In this document: positions 36,712 to 46,905 of the stretch, piece by piece
Layout: each line of letters starts with the position of its first letter
Numbering within the stretch: position 1 is the stretch's first letter
NCBI RefSeq assembly: GCF_000242635.2
Contig: NC_017770.1
Location: 496,001-560,000 of the forward strand
Length of the DNA stretch: 64,000 nucleotides
Direction: 5' to 3'
Source: Solitalea canadensis DSM 3403
GTDB lineage: Bacteria; Bacteroidota; Bacteroidia; Sphingobacteriales; Sphingobacteriaceae
Program-made: the position numbers and the translations under genes
Notes under the pieces: generated by a model
What the model was told of the DNA's origin: nothing
Databases searched by the model: none
The model's input: the letters and a program-made list of their open reading frames with translations, nothing else

Positions 36712-39141
36712 TTATTTTTTAATTGTTAATGTAGATAATATTCTTTTATCCTTATCTGTAGGATTCAACAAATAAACCAATTCGTTAAGTTTTCCATCAG
36801 ACCAGGTATCAATCATATTGTCATAATACCAGCTTCCGGGATTACCGGATTGTCCACCAGGATAAACTCCAAAAGCTTTAACATTTTTGCCTAATTGAAC
36901 AACCATTCTCCATGATGGACCGTTATGTTCACTCAATGCATTTACAGAAGCCTTACTGCCTCCATTAAATAAACGTTTGCTGTTAAAACCAGGAATTTTT
37001 GCCAAATGTGGTACATAGGTGTTTTTTACTTTTCCCCATTGCCAATTATCTCCCATTGTACCGTATTTTTTGGTAAGACTATCAATTGCTTTTTTATAGC
37101 TTTCAGTTATCAGATCTGTCAGCGTTTCTTTTTTAGGCGTATTGATATTATCAACCCAACGAGCGTTTTGTTCATTTAATATTATTTGAACAGTCCTATC
37201 TCGTGAAGGGTAACGCATCACACCTCCCTTTCCGGTAAATTCATCGGCCCAAATTGCATCTCGCAGCTCATTGTACCATAATTCAAATACGGTAGCGGCT
37301 ATTTCATTTGCATTGTAATAGTTGTTCCAGTTATTTACCAACGTGTAACTTTCAATCTCTTCTTTTTTAGATAGCTGACTTTGATCCAATAATGATAACA
37401 TTGTTGTTCGGACGTTTTCGGCATGAACGCTGTAATTATCATTCTGTAAATTACGGAGCGAATCAATGGTGATATTGTTCATTTTTGCCAAACGTTGATT
37501 AATTCGGGTACCTCTTTCATAAGGAGCAAACTCCCAGTTGAGATAATACGGATAAGTAGGATCAGTGCTGGATTGATTAGCTGAGCTCACAAATCCTCTG
37601 GTTGGATTTTTAACAGTCGGGTTTTGTTCAGCAGGGATCCATCCTTGCCAATCATTTTGTGGGTCAGAACCATCAAGTACAAATTTGCCCTGATCTTTCC
37701 ATTTTAATGGATACTTTCCATTTGGAGTTATCGCAATATCGTTTTCATTATCTGCGAATACGAAATTCTGAGCCGGGGCTGTGTATAATTTCAAAGCCTC
37801 ACGGTAATCAGTATAATTTTTAGCACGATTTAGTTTATAGAAAGTCGAAAGCTCATCTGATTTATCATGAGCAATCCAACGCATTGCCGTTCCAACCGGA
37901 ATGTTATCATTAAAAGGTTTTTGTGGTGCAATGTAAGTTACCGGTCCTTGATGAGTATAAAGAACCGTGTCAATTATGCTTTTTCCACCTCTTATACCAA
38001 TTGTTTCAATGCGCTTGGTAACCTTATTCCATTTATTGTTGAACCAGTATTCTTCTTTCTTATTGTCTTTGAATTTTACCTGGTACCAATCTAGTACATC
38101 TGCATCCACATTGGTAACACCCCAGCTAACATCTTTGTTAAATCCAATTATTACATGCGGAGATCCTGGTAATGAAACACCATACACATTTACAGTAGGA
38201 GTAACGATCTGGATTTGGTACCAAATTGAAGGTAATGTAAGATCAAGGTGAGGGTCATTAGCGAGAATAGGCATGCCTGTTGCAGTTTTACTACCTGAAA
38301 CAGCCCAGTTGTTGCTGCCAATTCCTTCAATTTTTTCCTGAGGACGAATTGAATCTGTCATCAACGCTAAAAAGCTTTGTGAGGGGGTAGGTACTTTTAG
38401 TGCATTAAACTCCCATTTTGTACCTACAGGAATAATTGGATCTTCACGGAATGGATAATCCCTGAACAAGTCTTTTACTATATCGGGCCCATATTGCTTC
38501 AGGATGTTTGTTAAATAGAAATCATCAGAGCCTCCGGCTAATGTTGAAGTCATTTGTTTCAATAACAAAGCACATTTCAGCGGTGTCCAATCTTCCGGTT
38601 TATAATCTAAAATCTTGAATTCGATCGGGTAATCTTTTGGAGAAAGAGAAGTAATATAGGCATTGATACCTGCTGTATAAGCTTCAACTACCATCCGACT
38701 CTTAGGGTTTTCCATCATTCCTTTTAGGGATTGTTCAGCCCCATACATCATTCCTGTTCTTCTTTTATACCGGTCCAATTCAATCGCCTTTTCTCCAACT
38801 ACCTCTGAAATTCTTCCTCCCGCAAAACGGGTTTGAAAATCCATTTGCCATAAACGGTCTTTGGCGGTAACATATCCTTGAGCAAAGTAGGCATCATAAT
38901 CATTTTTAGCGAAAATATGAGGGATCCTATTTTCGTCGTACATGATCTTTACTTCTTCTTTTACTCCAGGTAAAGAAAGGTTCTGTTCATTGGGCATTGA
39001 CTTTTTTTCTGCGTTTTGCCAAAACCCTGTATAGGGGCTTAAAAAACTACCTAATGGGGGCACCGGACCTGTTTTGTTATTCATTATATAGAACAGTGCA
39101 CCCGAAACGCCCAGCATAATTACTGCTTTTGCTATTTTCAT
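36712..39141 (-). CDS. Penicillin acylase family Ntn hydrolase
   Basis: An 809-residue precursor with an N-terminal membrane anchor or signal (residues about 4-21). The family is self-processed at a serine that becomes the nucleophile: here S276 in GIGSNNWAVSG. The alpha-chain region holds FAKNDYDAYFAQGYVTAKDRLWQMD; the beta chain carries ANDPHLDLTLPS and VNASYDASH-like histidine/asparagine contacts (NPTRGFVSSANQSS). Such enzymes cleave amides of acylated amino acids or quorum-sensing lactones as well as beta-lactam side chains; the natural substrate is unknown. It is the first gene of a two-gene minus-strand operon. Confidence 0.9.
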   Translation of the reverse strand: MKIAKAVIMLGVSGALFYIMNNKTGPVPPLGSFLSPYTGFWQNAEKKSMPNEQNLSLPGVKEEVKIMYDENRIPHIFAKNDYDAYFAQGYVTAKDRLWQMDFQTRFAGGRISEVVGEKAIELDRYKRRTGMMYGAEQSLKGMMENPKSRMVVEAYTAGINAYITSLSPKDYPIEFKILDYKPEDWTPLKCALLLKQMTSTLAGGSDDFYLTNILKQYGPDIVKDLFRDYPFREDPIIPVGTKWEFNALKVPTPSQSFLALMTDSIRPQEKIEGIGSNNWAVSGSKTATGMPILANDPHLDLTLPSIWYQIQIVTPTVNVYGVSLPGSPHVIIGFNKDVSWGVTNVDADVLDWYQVKFKDNKKEEYWFNNKWNKVTKRIETIGIRGGKSIIDTVLYTHQGPVTYIAPQKPFNDNIPVGTAMRWIAHDKSDELSTFYKLNRAKNYTDYREALKLYTAPAQNFVFADNENDIAITPNGKYPLKWKDQGKFVLDGSDPQNDWQGWIPAEQNPTVKNPTRGFVSSANQSSTDPTYPYYLNWEFAPYERGTRINQRLAKMNNITIDSLRNLQNDNYSVHAENVRTTMLSLLDQSQLSKKEEIESYTLVNNWNNYYNANEIAATVFELWYNELRDAIWADEFTGKGGVMRYPSRDRTVQIILNEQNARWVDNINTPKKETLTDLITESYKKAIDSLTKKYGTMGDNWQWGKVKNTYVPHLAKIPGFNSKRLFNGGSKASVNALSEHNGPSWRMVVQLGKNVKAFGVYPGGQSGNPGSWYYDNMIDTWSDGKLNELVYLLNPTDKDKRILSTLTIKK

Positions 39142-39324
39142 TATTCGGTTAAATAATTGGTTGAAGAAATAATATTATGAACATTTTTTGTTTATCAAAA
39201 CACTATATTAAAAATGTGCAGATGTTGATAACTAAATTCTTCTGCAAGCATAAAAAAAATTTGCATTATTCCTTTTTTTAATATCTTAGAACCCTAAGAC
39301 CAATTTGAAACCTATTTATTATTT

Positions 39325-42243
39325 ATGAAACAGAACTACAAAAGAATTTTGATGGTGACGGGCTTGCTATTGTTATTCCAGATTGTAGCGTTTGCACAGT
39401 CGGCTGTAACAGTAACGGGTACCGTGAGAGACAAGGCCACCAAGGAAACACTTCCCGCGGTGACGCTTATGATTAAAGGAAAAAACAGTGGAACGGCTAC
39501 CGACGGAAAAGGTGAATTCACACTTAAAACAAACACTCCAACACCCTTCGTATTAGTGGTTACGTACCTGAGTTATAAAACACAGGAAGTTACCGTAAGT
39601 GCACCTGGCAAAATTGATATTGAATTAGAACCAGATGCTGTATTAGGACAGGAAGTGGTAGTTGCTGCATCACGCGTGGAGGAAAAAATATTAGAATCGC
39701 CGGTTTCGATTGAAAAGATGGGCTTACAAGCCATCAAATCGGCTCCAGCACCCTCGTTTTATGATGCATTAGCAAACCTGAAAGGTGTTGAAATGAGCAC
39801 CCAGAGTTTAACCTTTAAATCGGTTAATACTCGTGGTTTTAATGCTAATGGCAATACAAGAATGGTGCAAATGATTGATGGTATGGATAATCAGGCACCT
39901 GGCTTAAACTTTTCAGTAGGTAACATCGTTGGTATCACAGAACTTGATCTTGAAAATGCGGAATTAATTCCAGGAGCAGCTTCAGCTCTGTATGGTCCAA
40001 ACGCAATTAATGGTATCGTATTATTGAACAGCAAAAATCCATTTAATTATCAAGGTTTTAGCGCTTTGGTAAAAGGTGGAATGCAAAGCGAATCAAGCAG
40101 ATCTAAAACCAATACTCCATACTACGACGTTGCATTACGTTTTGCCCATGCTTTTAACAATAAATTCGCTTTTAAATTGAATTTTGCCATGTTAGGAGCT
40201 GATGACTGGCAGGCCAATGATTTTCGTGATCAAAGTATGTTTAACGGATTTGATCTAAACAGTGGAAACAGAGCTTCTAACCCTGGTTATAATGGTGTAA
40301 ACACTTATGGTGATGAAATATTCACAAATATGTATGATGCATTAAAACCAGCAGCTTTAACTCCTAATAACCCATTAGGAATGGGAGTACAACAACTTTC
40401 AACTGCAACAGGTGGTACATTAACTCCAGAAATGATCTATAATGGTTTCATGCCGTCGAGAGACAAAACAAATGTCTCAAGAACCGGATATATGGAAAGA
40501 GATCTAACTGATTATGATACTAAAAACATGAAGTTTAATGCTGCGTTGCATTATCGAATTAATGATAATGTTGAAGCATTCCTTCAAGGTAGTTACGGTA
40601 CAGGAACAACTGTATATACTGGAGCGGATCGTTATTCAATCAAAAACTTTAAAATGGGCCAGTATAAAGCAGAAGTAAAAGGAAGTAATTTCTATGTACG
40701 TGCTTATACAACCCAGGAACGTGCAGGTGATAGTTATGCCTCAGGTACTCTTGGGCAAGGTATTAACGAAGCCTATAGCCCAAGTCGCCAACAATGGTTC
40801 CCAGAATATTTTGGCATTTATGCGGGCGGTATTCCAGCACAAGGAGGAAGTCCAGCAGTACCTGGTGCATTTACAACTTTTGCTGGTGTTTTCCAACAAG
40901 CGATGGCGAGTGGTCAAACTCCTGAAGCAGCTTACCAAGCTGCAAGTCAGGCCGCTAAAAATAATTCGGGTAATTTTAATACTCTTGCTCGTGGTTATGC
41001 AGATAGAAATCGTTTGATGCCCGGTACTGATGCTTATGAAGCAGCAGCAAATACTATTCGTGAGAAAGCGATTCCTGGAGATGCAAGTGGTGTTGGAGCT
41101 CGTTTTGCTGATAAAACCAATTTATATCAACTCGAAGGAATGTACAATTTCATGAAAGAAATTACATTCATGGAGATGTTGGTTGGTGCAAACTACCGAG
41201 TTTATGACCTTAACTCGGAGAAAACGTTGTTCGCATTAGACGATAGTGGTAATGAATTTAACATTAAAGAATGGGGTGCATATATTCAATTAGGAAAGAA
41301 AGTACTGGATGACAAGTTGAAACTTTCTGGTTCATTGCGTTATGATAAAAATATGAACTTTAAAGGTCAGTTTTCTCCACGCTTATCAGCAGTATTAACT
41401 GTAGCTAAAGATCATAACATCAGAGCTTCATACCAAACTGGATTCCGTATTCCAACTACTCAAAACCAATATATCGATCTAAATACTCCACAAGCTCACT
41501 TAATTGGTGGTTTGCCATTCTTGCGCGAGCGTTATGGTTTAAATACTGGTACGGTTTACTCTTTAGAGTCTGTTCAGGCAGGTACTCCTCAACAATATCA
41601 ATTCAAAGACTTTAATCCTGAAAAAGTAATTTCATACGAAATTGGGTATAAAGCGTTAATTAATAGAAAGTTATTGGTTGATGCTTATGTTTATAAGAGC
41701 GATTACAAAAACTTCATCGGAACTCAGGTGGTAATTCAACCTGTAAGCCCAACTCAACAGAATGTATTCTCATTCCCAGTTAATAATGATAAAACCATTA
41801 AAACTTGGGGCTGGGCTTTAGGGCTTGATTATTCATTACCTTCTAACTTTGTTATTGGCGGAAACGTTTCTTACAATAAACTTACCAACGAATCAGATTT
41901 AGGCGGAATGTATGCTGAATACAATACTCCTGAATTCCGTTATAATATATATGTAGGCAACCGTAATATTGCTAAGTCAAACTTTGGCTTTAACATTACT
42001 TACAGATGGCAAGATGACTTTATCTGGCAATCAACTTTTGTAGGTGTTAACTTACAAGCTGCAAATGGTAGCTACATTCCATCTTACGGAACTTTAGATG
42101 CTCAAATTAGCAAAGCTTTCCCTAAAGCTAAAACAACAGTAAAAGTCGGTGCTTCAAACCTTCTTAATAAATCATACATCCAATCATGGGGTAACCCAAC
42201 AGTTGGTGCAATGGGCTATATCTCATTGGGATATAATCTATAA
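39325..42243 (+). CDS. TonB-dependent outer-membrane receptor
   Basis: A 972-residue receptor: signal peptide (about 1-25, ends FAQ), carboxypeptidase-regulatory-like domain (about 28-110), plug (about 120-235; SVNTRGFNANGNTRMVQMIDGMD and GAASALYGPNAINGI) and a 22-strand-type barrel. The end GYISLGYNL finishes with an aromatic-flanked hydrophobic strand, as outer-membrane proteins do. The TonB box region is EVVVAASR. There is no SusD or lipoprotein gene alongside, unlike the 4875 receptor. It is divergent from the acylase operon and ends at a terminator, so it is monocistronic. Ligand unknown. Confidence 0.94.
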   Translation: MKQNYKRILMVTGLLLLFQIVAFAQSAVTVTGTVRDKATKETLPAVTLMIKGKNSGTATDGKGEFTLKTNTPTPFVLVVTYLSYKTQEVTVSAPGKIDIELEPDAVLGQEVVVAASRVEEKILESPVSIEKMGLQAIKSAPAPSFYDALANLKGVEMSTQSLTFKSVNTRGFNANGNTRMVQMIDGMDNQAPGLNFSVGNIVGITELDLENAELIPGAASALYGPNAINGIVLLNSKNPFNYQGFSALVKGGMQSESSRSKTNTPYYDVALRFAHAFNNKFAFKLNFAMLGADDWQANDFRDQSMFNGFDLNSGNRASNPGYNGVNTYGDEIFTNMYDALKPAALTPNNPLGMGVQQLSTATGGTLTPEMIYNGFMPSRDKTNVSRTGYMERDLTDYDTKNMKFNAALHYRINDNVEAFLQGSYGTGTTVYTGADRYSIKNFKMGQYKAEVKGSNFYVRAYTTQERAGDSYASGTLGQGINEAYSPSRQQWFPEYFGIYAGGIPAQGGSPAVPGAFTTFAGVFQQAMASGQTPEAAYQAASQAAKNNSGNFNTLARGYADRNRLMPGTDAYEAAANTIREKAIPGDASGVGARFADKTNLYQLEGMYNFMKEITFMEMLVGANYRVYDLNSEKTLFALDDSGNEFNIKEWGAYIQLGKKVLDDKLKLSGSLRYDKNMNFKGQFSPRLSAVLTVAKDHNIRASYQTGFRIPTTQNQYIDLNTPQAHLIGGLPFLRERYGLNTGTVYSLESVQAGTPQQYQFKDFNPEKVISYEIGYKALINRKLLVDAYVYKSDYKNFIGTQVVIQPVSPTQQNVFSFPVNNDKTIKTWGWALGLDYSLPSNFVIGGNVSYNKLTNESDLGGMYAEYNTPEFRYNIYVGNRNIAKSNFGFNITYRWQDDFIWQSTFVGVNLQAANGSYIPSYGTLDAQISKAFPKAKTTVKVGASNLLNKSYIQSWGNPTVGAMGYISLGYNL

Positions 42244-42276
42244 GAACAAGTAAAGAATCATATTAATTGATAAAAC

Positions 42277-42313
42277 AAACAGGTTATCTCTCCAAAGAGA
42301 TAACCTGTTTTGT
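42277..42313 (+). terminator. Terminator after the second TonB receptor
   Basis: A perfect 15-bp stem (42277-42291 with 42296-42310), loop CCAA, T-rich tail. Confidence 0.93.
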
Positions 42314-42408
42314 TTTAATGCATTCAAAAGATTCATTTAAATGAAATTAGTTATTGTTATTTAACTAATTGTTGCCGATATTGAAAACCAAACCAATCCC
42401 TAAATATT

Positions 42409-43071
42409 ATGGCACCCATCAAAGCCTGCATTTTTGACCTTGACGGGGTTATTGTGAATACCTCCAACTACCATTACCTGGCGTGGAAACGTTTAACCAA
42501 TGAGTTAGGTTTTGACATTACCGAAGCTGATAACGAACAATTAAGAGGTGTTAGTCGTATGGAATGTTTGCGAATAATCCTCAGCATTGGCGGTGTTTCT
42601 GTGTCGGCAGATCAGTTATATGATTTGGCTGAGAAAAAGAATAACTGGTATTTGGAGTATGTTCAAAAAATGGACGAACATGAAATTTTACCCGGTGCAG
42701 CCGAATTTATTCAAGCTGCAAGAGAGTCGGGTTTAAAAGTAGCGATAGCCTCCGCTAGTAAAAACGCAGGAATTATTTTAAGGAGAGTAAAACTCGATAC
42801 CGTTTACGATGCATTAGTTGATGGAAATACAGTAAACAGAAGTAAACCAAATCCGGATATTTTTTTGCGTTCGGCAAGAGAATTGAATGTTGATCCCGAA
42901 AATTGTATCGTATTTGAAGATGCTATTTCTGGCATTCAAGCGGCACATAATGCAGGTATGCGCTCCATTGGAATTGGCTCCGATATTATGTTGAAAAATG
43001 CGCACATGGTTGTTCCTTCATTAGGAGTCATGAGTTTAGAAGATCTTTATTCATTGGAAAACTTCGCCTAA
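42409..43071 (+). CDS. pgmB: Beta-phosphoglucomutase
   Basis: HAD-family enzyme that interconverts beta-glucose-1-phosphate and glucose-6-phosphate in breakdown of maltose or trehalose by phosphorylases. It is 220 residues. The nucleophile motif is FDLDGVIVNT (D10 and D12); the cap domain holds LRGVSRMECL, the family-specific substrate loop; later HAD motifs are IASASKN, SKPNPDIFLR and VFEDAISGIQAA. It lies 158 bases before the GH31 gene on the same strand, consistent with alpha-glucan use, though no phosphorylase gene is in the window. Confidence 0.93.
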   Translation: MAPIKACIFDLDGVIVNTSNYHYLAWKRLTNELGFDITEADNEQLRGVSRMECLRIILSIGGVSVSADQLYDLAEKKNNWYLEYVQKMDEHEILPGAAEFIQAARESGLKVAIASASKNAGIILRRVKLDTVYDALVDGNTVNRSKPNPDIFLRSARELNVDPENCIVFEDAISGIQAAHNAGMRSIGIGSDIMLKNAHMVVPSLGVMSLEDLYSLENFA

Positions 43072-43229
43072 CCATACCTGGTTTCCGATCATTTTGTTAT
43101 CTTAAGATGACTGTAATTTTTTATCGGCAAGTTGTTTAAGTGATCAAAGTGTTATATTTACACTAAATATCATTTTTCTGGACAGGAATTTGTTGAACAG
43201 AAAATAAGTGATTACTAAACCGGCTGATT

Positions 43230-45701
43230 ATGGATAACTACACTGACTTAAGCAACATGATTGATCCGGAGTTGAAAGTTTCAGACCAAAACGATCATAT
43301 AGAGGAGGAAAAATTCCTCAATAATCCAATAGTAACAGTAGGCCCTGTTACCAAGCAATACCTCAAATCGGTTAAAAATTATGTAACCGATGGCAACCGT
43401 TTTGTATTCTCCGACGGTTCTTCAAAAGTTCAGATTTCAGTAATTAGTGATGAAATTATTCGTGTGCGAATGGCTCCTCAGGGAACTTTTCTTGCCGATT
43501 TTTCTTACGCGTTACAAGAGTTTGCGCATGAGATCACTTCAGTTGTGATAAAAGAAACTCCTCATGAATACCTGATCTCTACTCCGAAGGTAACTTGTTC
43601 CATCGCCAAAGAAACTTTCTTGATTTCATTTCTGGATGAAAAAGGACGGGTGATGAATGAAGATGCCAGACCAATGCATTACGAAGAAAATGTACAATTT
43701 GGTGGTTATTATGTTTATTGCAGTAAAGTTTGTACGGATACGGAAGACTTTTATGCGATGGGGGATAAGCCAACGGAATTTAATCTTCGGGGTAAGCGTC
43801 TCGTTCTTTGGAATACGGATACCTATGCATTTGCTAAAAACCAAGATCCTTTATATAGGAGTATTCCTTTTTATATAGGTCTTAACGAAGGTCGTAGTTA
43901 TGGTATTTTCTCGGATAATACTTTTAAAACACATTATGATTTTGCGGTAGAACGTAAGGATCGAACCAGTTTTTGGTCGGATGGAGGTGAGCTGAACTAT
44001 TACTATATCCATGGTCCGCAAATGATTGATGTAGTAAAACGATATTCACATCTTACCGGAACCCATGCAATGCCCCCAATGTGGGCATTGGGGTTCCATC
44101 AGTGCAGGTGGAGTTATTATCCCGACCAAAAAGTTAAAAGTATTGCCCGAACATTCAGAGAAAAGAAAATTCCTTGTGATGCAATTTACCTGGATATTGA
44201 CTATATGAATGGTTACCGGTGCTTTACCTGGAATAATACCTATTTTCCTAATCCCAAACAAATGTTGGATGGCCTACAGGATATCGGGTTTAAAACAGTG
44301 GTTATCATAGATCCGGGTATTAAAGTCGACGATAATTATTGGGTATTCAAAGAAGGAAAAGCCAATAATTATTTCTGCAGAAGGTGCGATGATTATTTTA
44401 TGGAAGGAAATGTTTGGCCGGGAAGATGCCAATTTCCTGATTTTACCAACCCAAAGGTACGTACCTGGTGGGGGGGGCTATTTAAAGAACTTGTAGAAAC
44501 GGGTGTAGATGGTGTGTGGAATGATATGAATGAGCCTGCAGTTTTTGGTTCAGGATCATTCCCTGATGATGTTCGCCATAATTTTGATCACCATAGAGGA
44601 TCGCATCGGAAGGCGCATAATGTATACGGAATGCAAATGGTGAGAGCTACTTATGAAGGTTTAAGTAAACTCCAAAAGAATAAGCGTCCGTTTACCATAA
44701 CACGTGCAGGTTATTCTGGCGTACAGCGTTATTCTTCTGTGTGGACAGGCGATAACGTTGCTTCATGGGAACATTTGAAGTTGGCTAACATTATGTGTCA
44801 GCGTTTGAGTATCTCTGGTATTTCATTCTGCGGAACCGATATTGGCGGTTTTACCGGCGAGCCTGATGGTGAGTTATTTACCCGTTGGATTCAATTGGGG
44901 GTATTCACTCCGCTCATGCGTGCCCACTCCGCAGGAGATACACGGGAGCGCGAACCATGGTCATTCGGGGAACCTTATGAAACCATCTGTCGTAAATTTA
45001 TTGAGTTACGCTATAAGTTACTGCCCTATCTGTATTCGGCATTTTGGCAACACCATAAATACCATTTGCCAGTTGTGCGTCCAGTAGTAATGTTAGAGCC
45101 AGAGATTCACATTAATCATTACCGTGAAGATGAATTTACGTTTGGTGAAAAGATATTGGTATGTCCGATATTAGAAGCAGGAGCGGTTAATCGCAAAGTG
45201 TATTTGCCAAATGGTACGTGGTATAATTACTGGACACAGCAAAAATATAAGGGTGGGAAGGAGTTTGTAATTAGTTCTCCACTTGATAGTATGCCTATTT
45301 TTGTAAAGGCAGGATCGGTAATACCCGAGGCTCCGGTAATGCAATATGTAGGCGAGTTTGAACCGGAAGTGATGTTCCTGAAAACTTGGTATACAGATAA
45401 GGAAGCAACCTCCTTACTATACGAAGATCATGGTGATACTTTTGCCTATAAGCAGGATATATACCTTGAGAAAACTTTTAGGGTGAAAGGCAGCAACGGC
45501 AGTTTTACAATGGAGCAAAAGATGGAAGGTTTGTATACTCCACGTTACGAGAAATACCAGCATACTATTTACGGCTTACCATTTAAGGTAAGACACATTG
45601 AGGTAGACGGTGTCGAAATAAAACGTTTTGCAATCGATGAACAAGGCGTGTTAGAGTTTTCGAGTACGAAGAAATTTAAGAAGATCGAAGTACTTGCATA
45701 A
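43230..45701 (+). CDS. Glycoside hydrolase family 31 alpha-glucosidase
   Basis: An 823-residue GH31 enzyme that releases glucose from alpha-glucans. The order is an N-terminal beta-sandwich (about 1-270), the catalytic barrel starting at MPPMWALGFHQCRWSYYP, nucleophile D432 in WNDMNEPAVFG, likely acid/base D570 in RAHSAGDTREREPW, and C-terminal beta domains. No signal peptide is visible, so it is probably cytoplasmic. pgmB lies upstream; the pair suggests intracellular maltooligosaccharide metabolism. A palindromic repeat follows the stop. Confidence 0.95.
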   Translation: MDNYTDLSNMIDPELKVSDQNDHIEEEKFLNNPIVTVGPVTKQYLKSVKNYVTDGNRFVFSDGSSKVQISVISDEIIRVRMAPQGTFLADFSYALQEFAHEITSVVIKETPHEYLISTPKVTCSIAKETFLISFLDEKGRVMNEDARPMHYEENVQFGGYYVYCSKVCTDTEDFYAMGDKPTEFNLRGKRLVLWNTDTYAFAKNQDPLYRSIPFYIGLNEGRSYGIFSDNTFKTHYDFAVERKDRTSFWSDGGELNYYYIHGPQMIDVVKRYSHLTGTHAMPPMWALGFHQCRWSYYPDQKVKSIARTFREKKIPCDAIYLDIDYMNGYRCFTWNNTYFPNPKQMLDGLQDIGFKTVVIIDPGIKVDDNYWVFKEGKANNYFCRRCDDYFMEGNVWPGRCQFPDFTNPKVRTWWGGLFKELVETGVDGVWNDMNEPAVFGSGSFPDDVRHNFDHHRGSHRKAHNVYGMQMVRATYEGLSKLQKNKRPFTITRAGYSGVQRYSSVWTGDNVASWEHLKLANIMCQRLSISGISFCGTDIGGFTGEPDGELFTRWIQLGVFTPLMRAHSAGDTREREPWSFGEPYETICRKFIELRYKLLPYLYSAFWQHHKYHLPVVRPVVMLEPEIHINHYREDEFTFGEKILVCPILEAGAVNRKVYLPNGTWYNYWTQQKYKGGKEFVISSPLDSMPIFVKAGSVIPEAPVMQYVGEFEPEVMFLKTWYTDKEATSLLYEDHGDTFAYKQDIYLEKTFRVKGSNGSFTMEQKMEGLYTPRYEKYQHTIYGLPFKVRHIEVDGVEIKRFAIDEQGVLEFSSTKKFKKIEVLA

Positions 45702-45712
45702 GAAGAAAAAGC

Positions 45713-45762
45713 TCACGCAAAGACGCCAACAGTATTAAATAATCCTTTGCGTCTTTGCGTGA
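45713..45762. repeat. Palindromic repeat R1 (CGCAAAG family)
   Basis: TCACGCAAAGACGC (45713-45726) and GCGTCTTTGCGTGA (45749-45762) form a perfect 14-bp inverted repeat with a 22-base loop between convergent genes. Related sequences lie at 47879, 61412 and 63651. Confidence 0.85.
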
Positions 45763-45767
45763 TTCTA

Positions 45768-46178
45768 TTATTCTTCTAGTCTTATCATACATTTCATATC
45801 GGTATTATTAATATACCATTCAACGCAATAGCCTTGCGGATCTAAACCCGGTTGTGATAGTAATTCATTAAAAGTGCGACTAATACTTGAAATGTCTTTC
45901 GCATAGTCTCTTAGTGTTTCACTGATGTAATTGCCTTTTTTTAAGACCAGTGATTCCAGGTTTAACTTTTCAGCCTCGCCGGGAGTCATTTCTTCAGCTG
46001 CAGCACGGTACACGATGCCTGAGCCATTTTCTGGCCGGGAGATTCCGAAATATTTTCGGTCTGTACTATACGGAATCATCTTATGAAGTTTTTGATGTGC
46101 TGGTAAAATACCATCCGGAAATGAATCAGCAGTTACATAAAACACCTTAATGTCATTATCGATTTTTAACTTTTCCAT
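45768..46178 (-). CDS. GyrI/AraC-effector-domain-like small protein
   Basis: A 136-residue soluble protein resembling stand-alone effector-binding domains (GyrI-like, SRPBCC-independent SOUL-type fold): FGISRPENGSGIVYRAAAEE, KKGNYISETLRDYAKDISSI and a terminal QGYCVEWYINNTDMKCMIRLEE. Such proteins are often labelled transcriptional regulators, but no DNA-binding domain is present here. It may bind a small molecule. It is monocistronic and separated from the SRPBCC gene by a terminator of that gene. Confidence 0.65.
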   Translation of the reverse strand: MEKLKIDNDIKVFYVTADSFPDGILPAHQKLHKMIPYSTDRKYFGISRPENGSGIVYRAAAEEMTPGEAEKLNLESLVLKKGNYISETLRDYAKDISSISRTFNELLSQPGLDPQGYCVEWYINNTDMKCMIRLEE

Positions 46179-46272
46179 AACTAATCGTTTTGAGTATAAC
46201 CATCTTTATACAAATTTAAACGACAGTTCTCTTTAATGTGAGTGATATAGCGACAGATAAAGGGGGTAAATG

Positions 46273-46305
46273 CGTAAAAAATGCCTGCAGATATGCAGGC
46301 ATTTT
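46273..46305 (-). terminator. Terminator of the SRPBCC gene
   Basis: AAAATGCCTGCA (46278-46289) pairs with TGCAGGCATTTT (46294-46305); read on the minus strand the stem runs into a T6 tract. Confidence 0.88.
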
Positions 46306-46322
46306 CAGGTCAACTTGCTTTT

Positions 46323-46784
46323 TTAACTAGCTTCCTGTTGTACTTTATTAATATGTGGTTTTCCAACACCTGTTGTTAAAAGCTGATACAAGCTATCTAA
46401 AAAATGGTTCCATCCTGCACTGCATACCTCATAGCAATAAAAGTCTGGTGTTAAACCCTCATGAGTGAGAGTTAAGGTGGTAGTTGAGCCATCGGAGTCA
46501 ATATCCCAAATCATTTTTGTGCCTTCCCATTCATTTCTTGCAGGAAGATCATGGTCAATGTATGCTTCTAAACATAACCAAACCACTTTTTTGTCAGGAA
46601 TAATATCAGTAACCCGCATTCTTTTCTTTGTTCCGTTAAACCAGATCCTGTATTCATCTCCTACTGTTTCTGAATTGCCTGAGAGTCCATCACTCCACCA
46701 ATCCTTAATACCGGTAGTAAGGTACTTAAATACATCATGTGGACTGTTGCCGACACTAATGCTCTTTTTAAAATTCTCTTTCAT
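46323..46784 (-). CDS. AHSA1/SRPBCC-family protein
   Basis: A 153-residue START-like hydrophobic-pocket protein of the Hsp90-activator-homologue group. Visible motifs are FKKSISVGNSPHDVFKYLTTGIKDWWSD, TKMIWDIDSDGSTTTLTLTHEG and CSAGWNHFLDSLYQLLTTG. The ATG at 46784 gives the normal N-terminus; a TTG at 46820 in frame would add 12 atypical residues. It is divergent from a GlxA-type regulator 122 bases away, so that regulator is the obvious candidate to control it. Confidence 0.88.
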   Translation of the reverse strand: MKENFKKSISVGNSPHDVFKYLTTGIKDWWSDGLSGNSETVGDEYRIWFNGTKKRMRVTDIIPDKKVVWLCLEAYIDHDLPARNEWEGTKMIWDIDSDGSTTTLTLTHEGLTPDFYCYEVCSAGWNHFLDSLYQLLTTGVGKPHINKVQQEAS

Positions 46785-46905
46785 TGTAGTAAATTTTAGA
46801 AGAACTAATTTATCTAACAAAACAGGTTAGTTGGTGTGTGTAAAATAGACTATTTAAGGGGTGGATTTGGACAAACTTATATGGTATCTTTAAAGAAAAA
46901 AGTCG

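Noticed and set aside
36712-39141. Antibiotic-resistance gene reading of the penicillin acylase
   Set aside because: Family members cleave many amides; no resistance context is present and the natural substrate is unknown.
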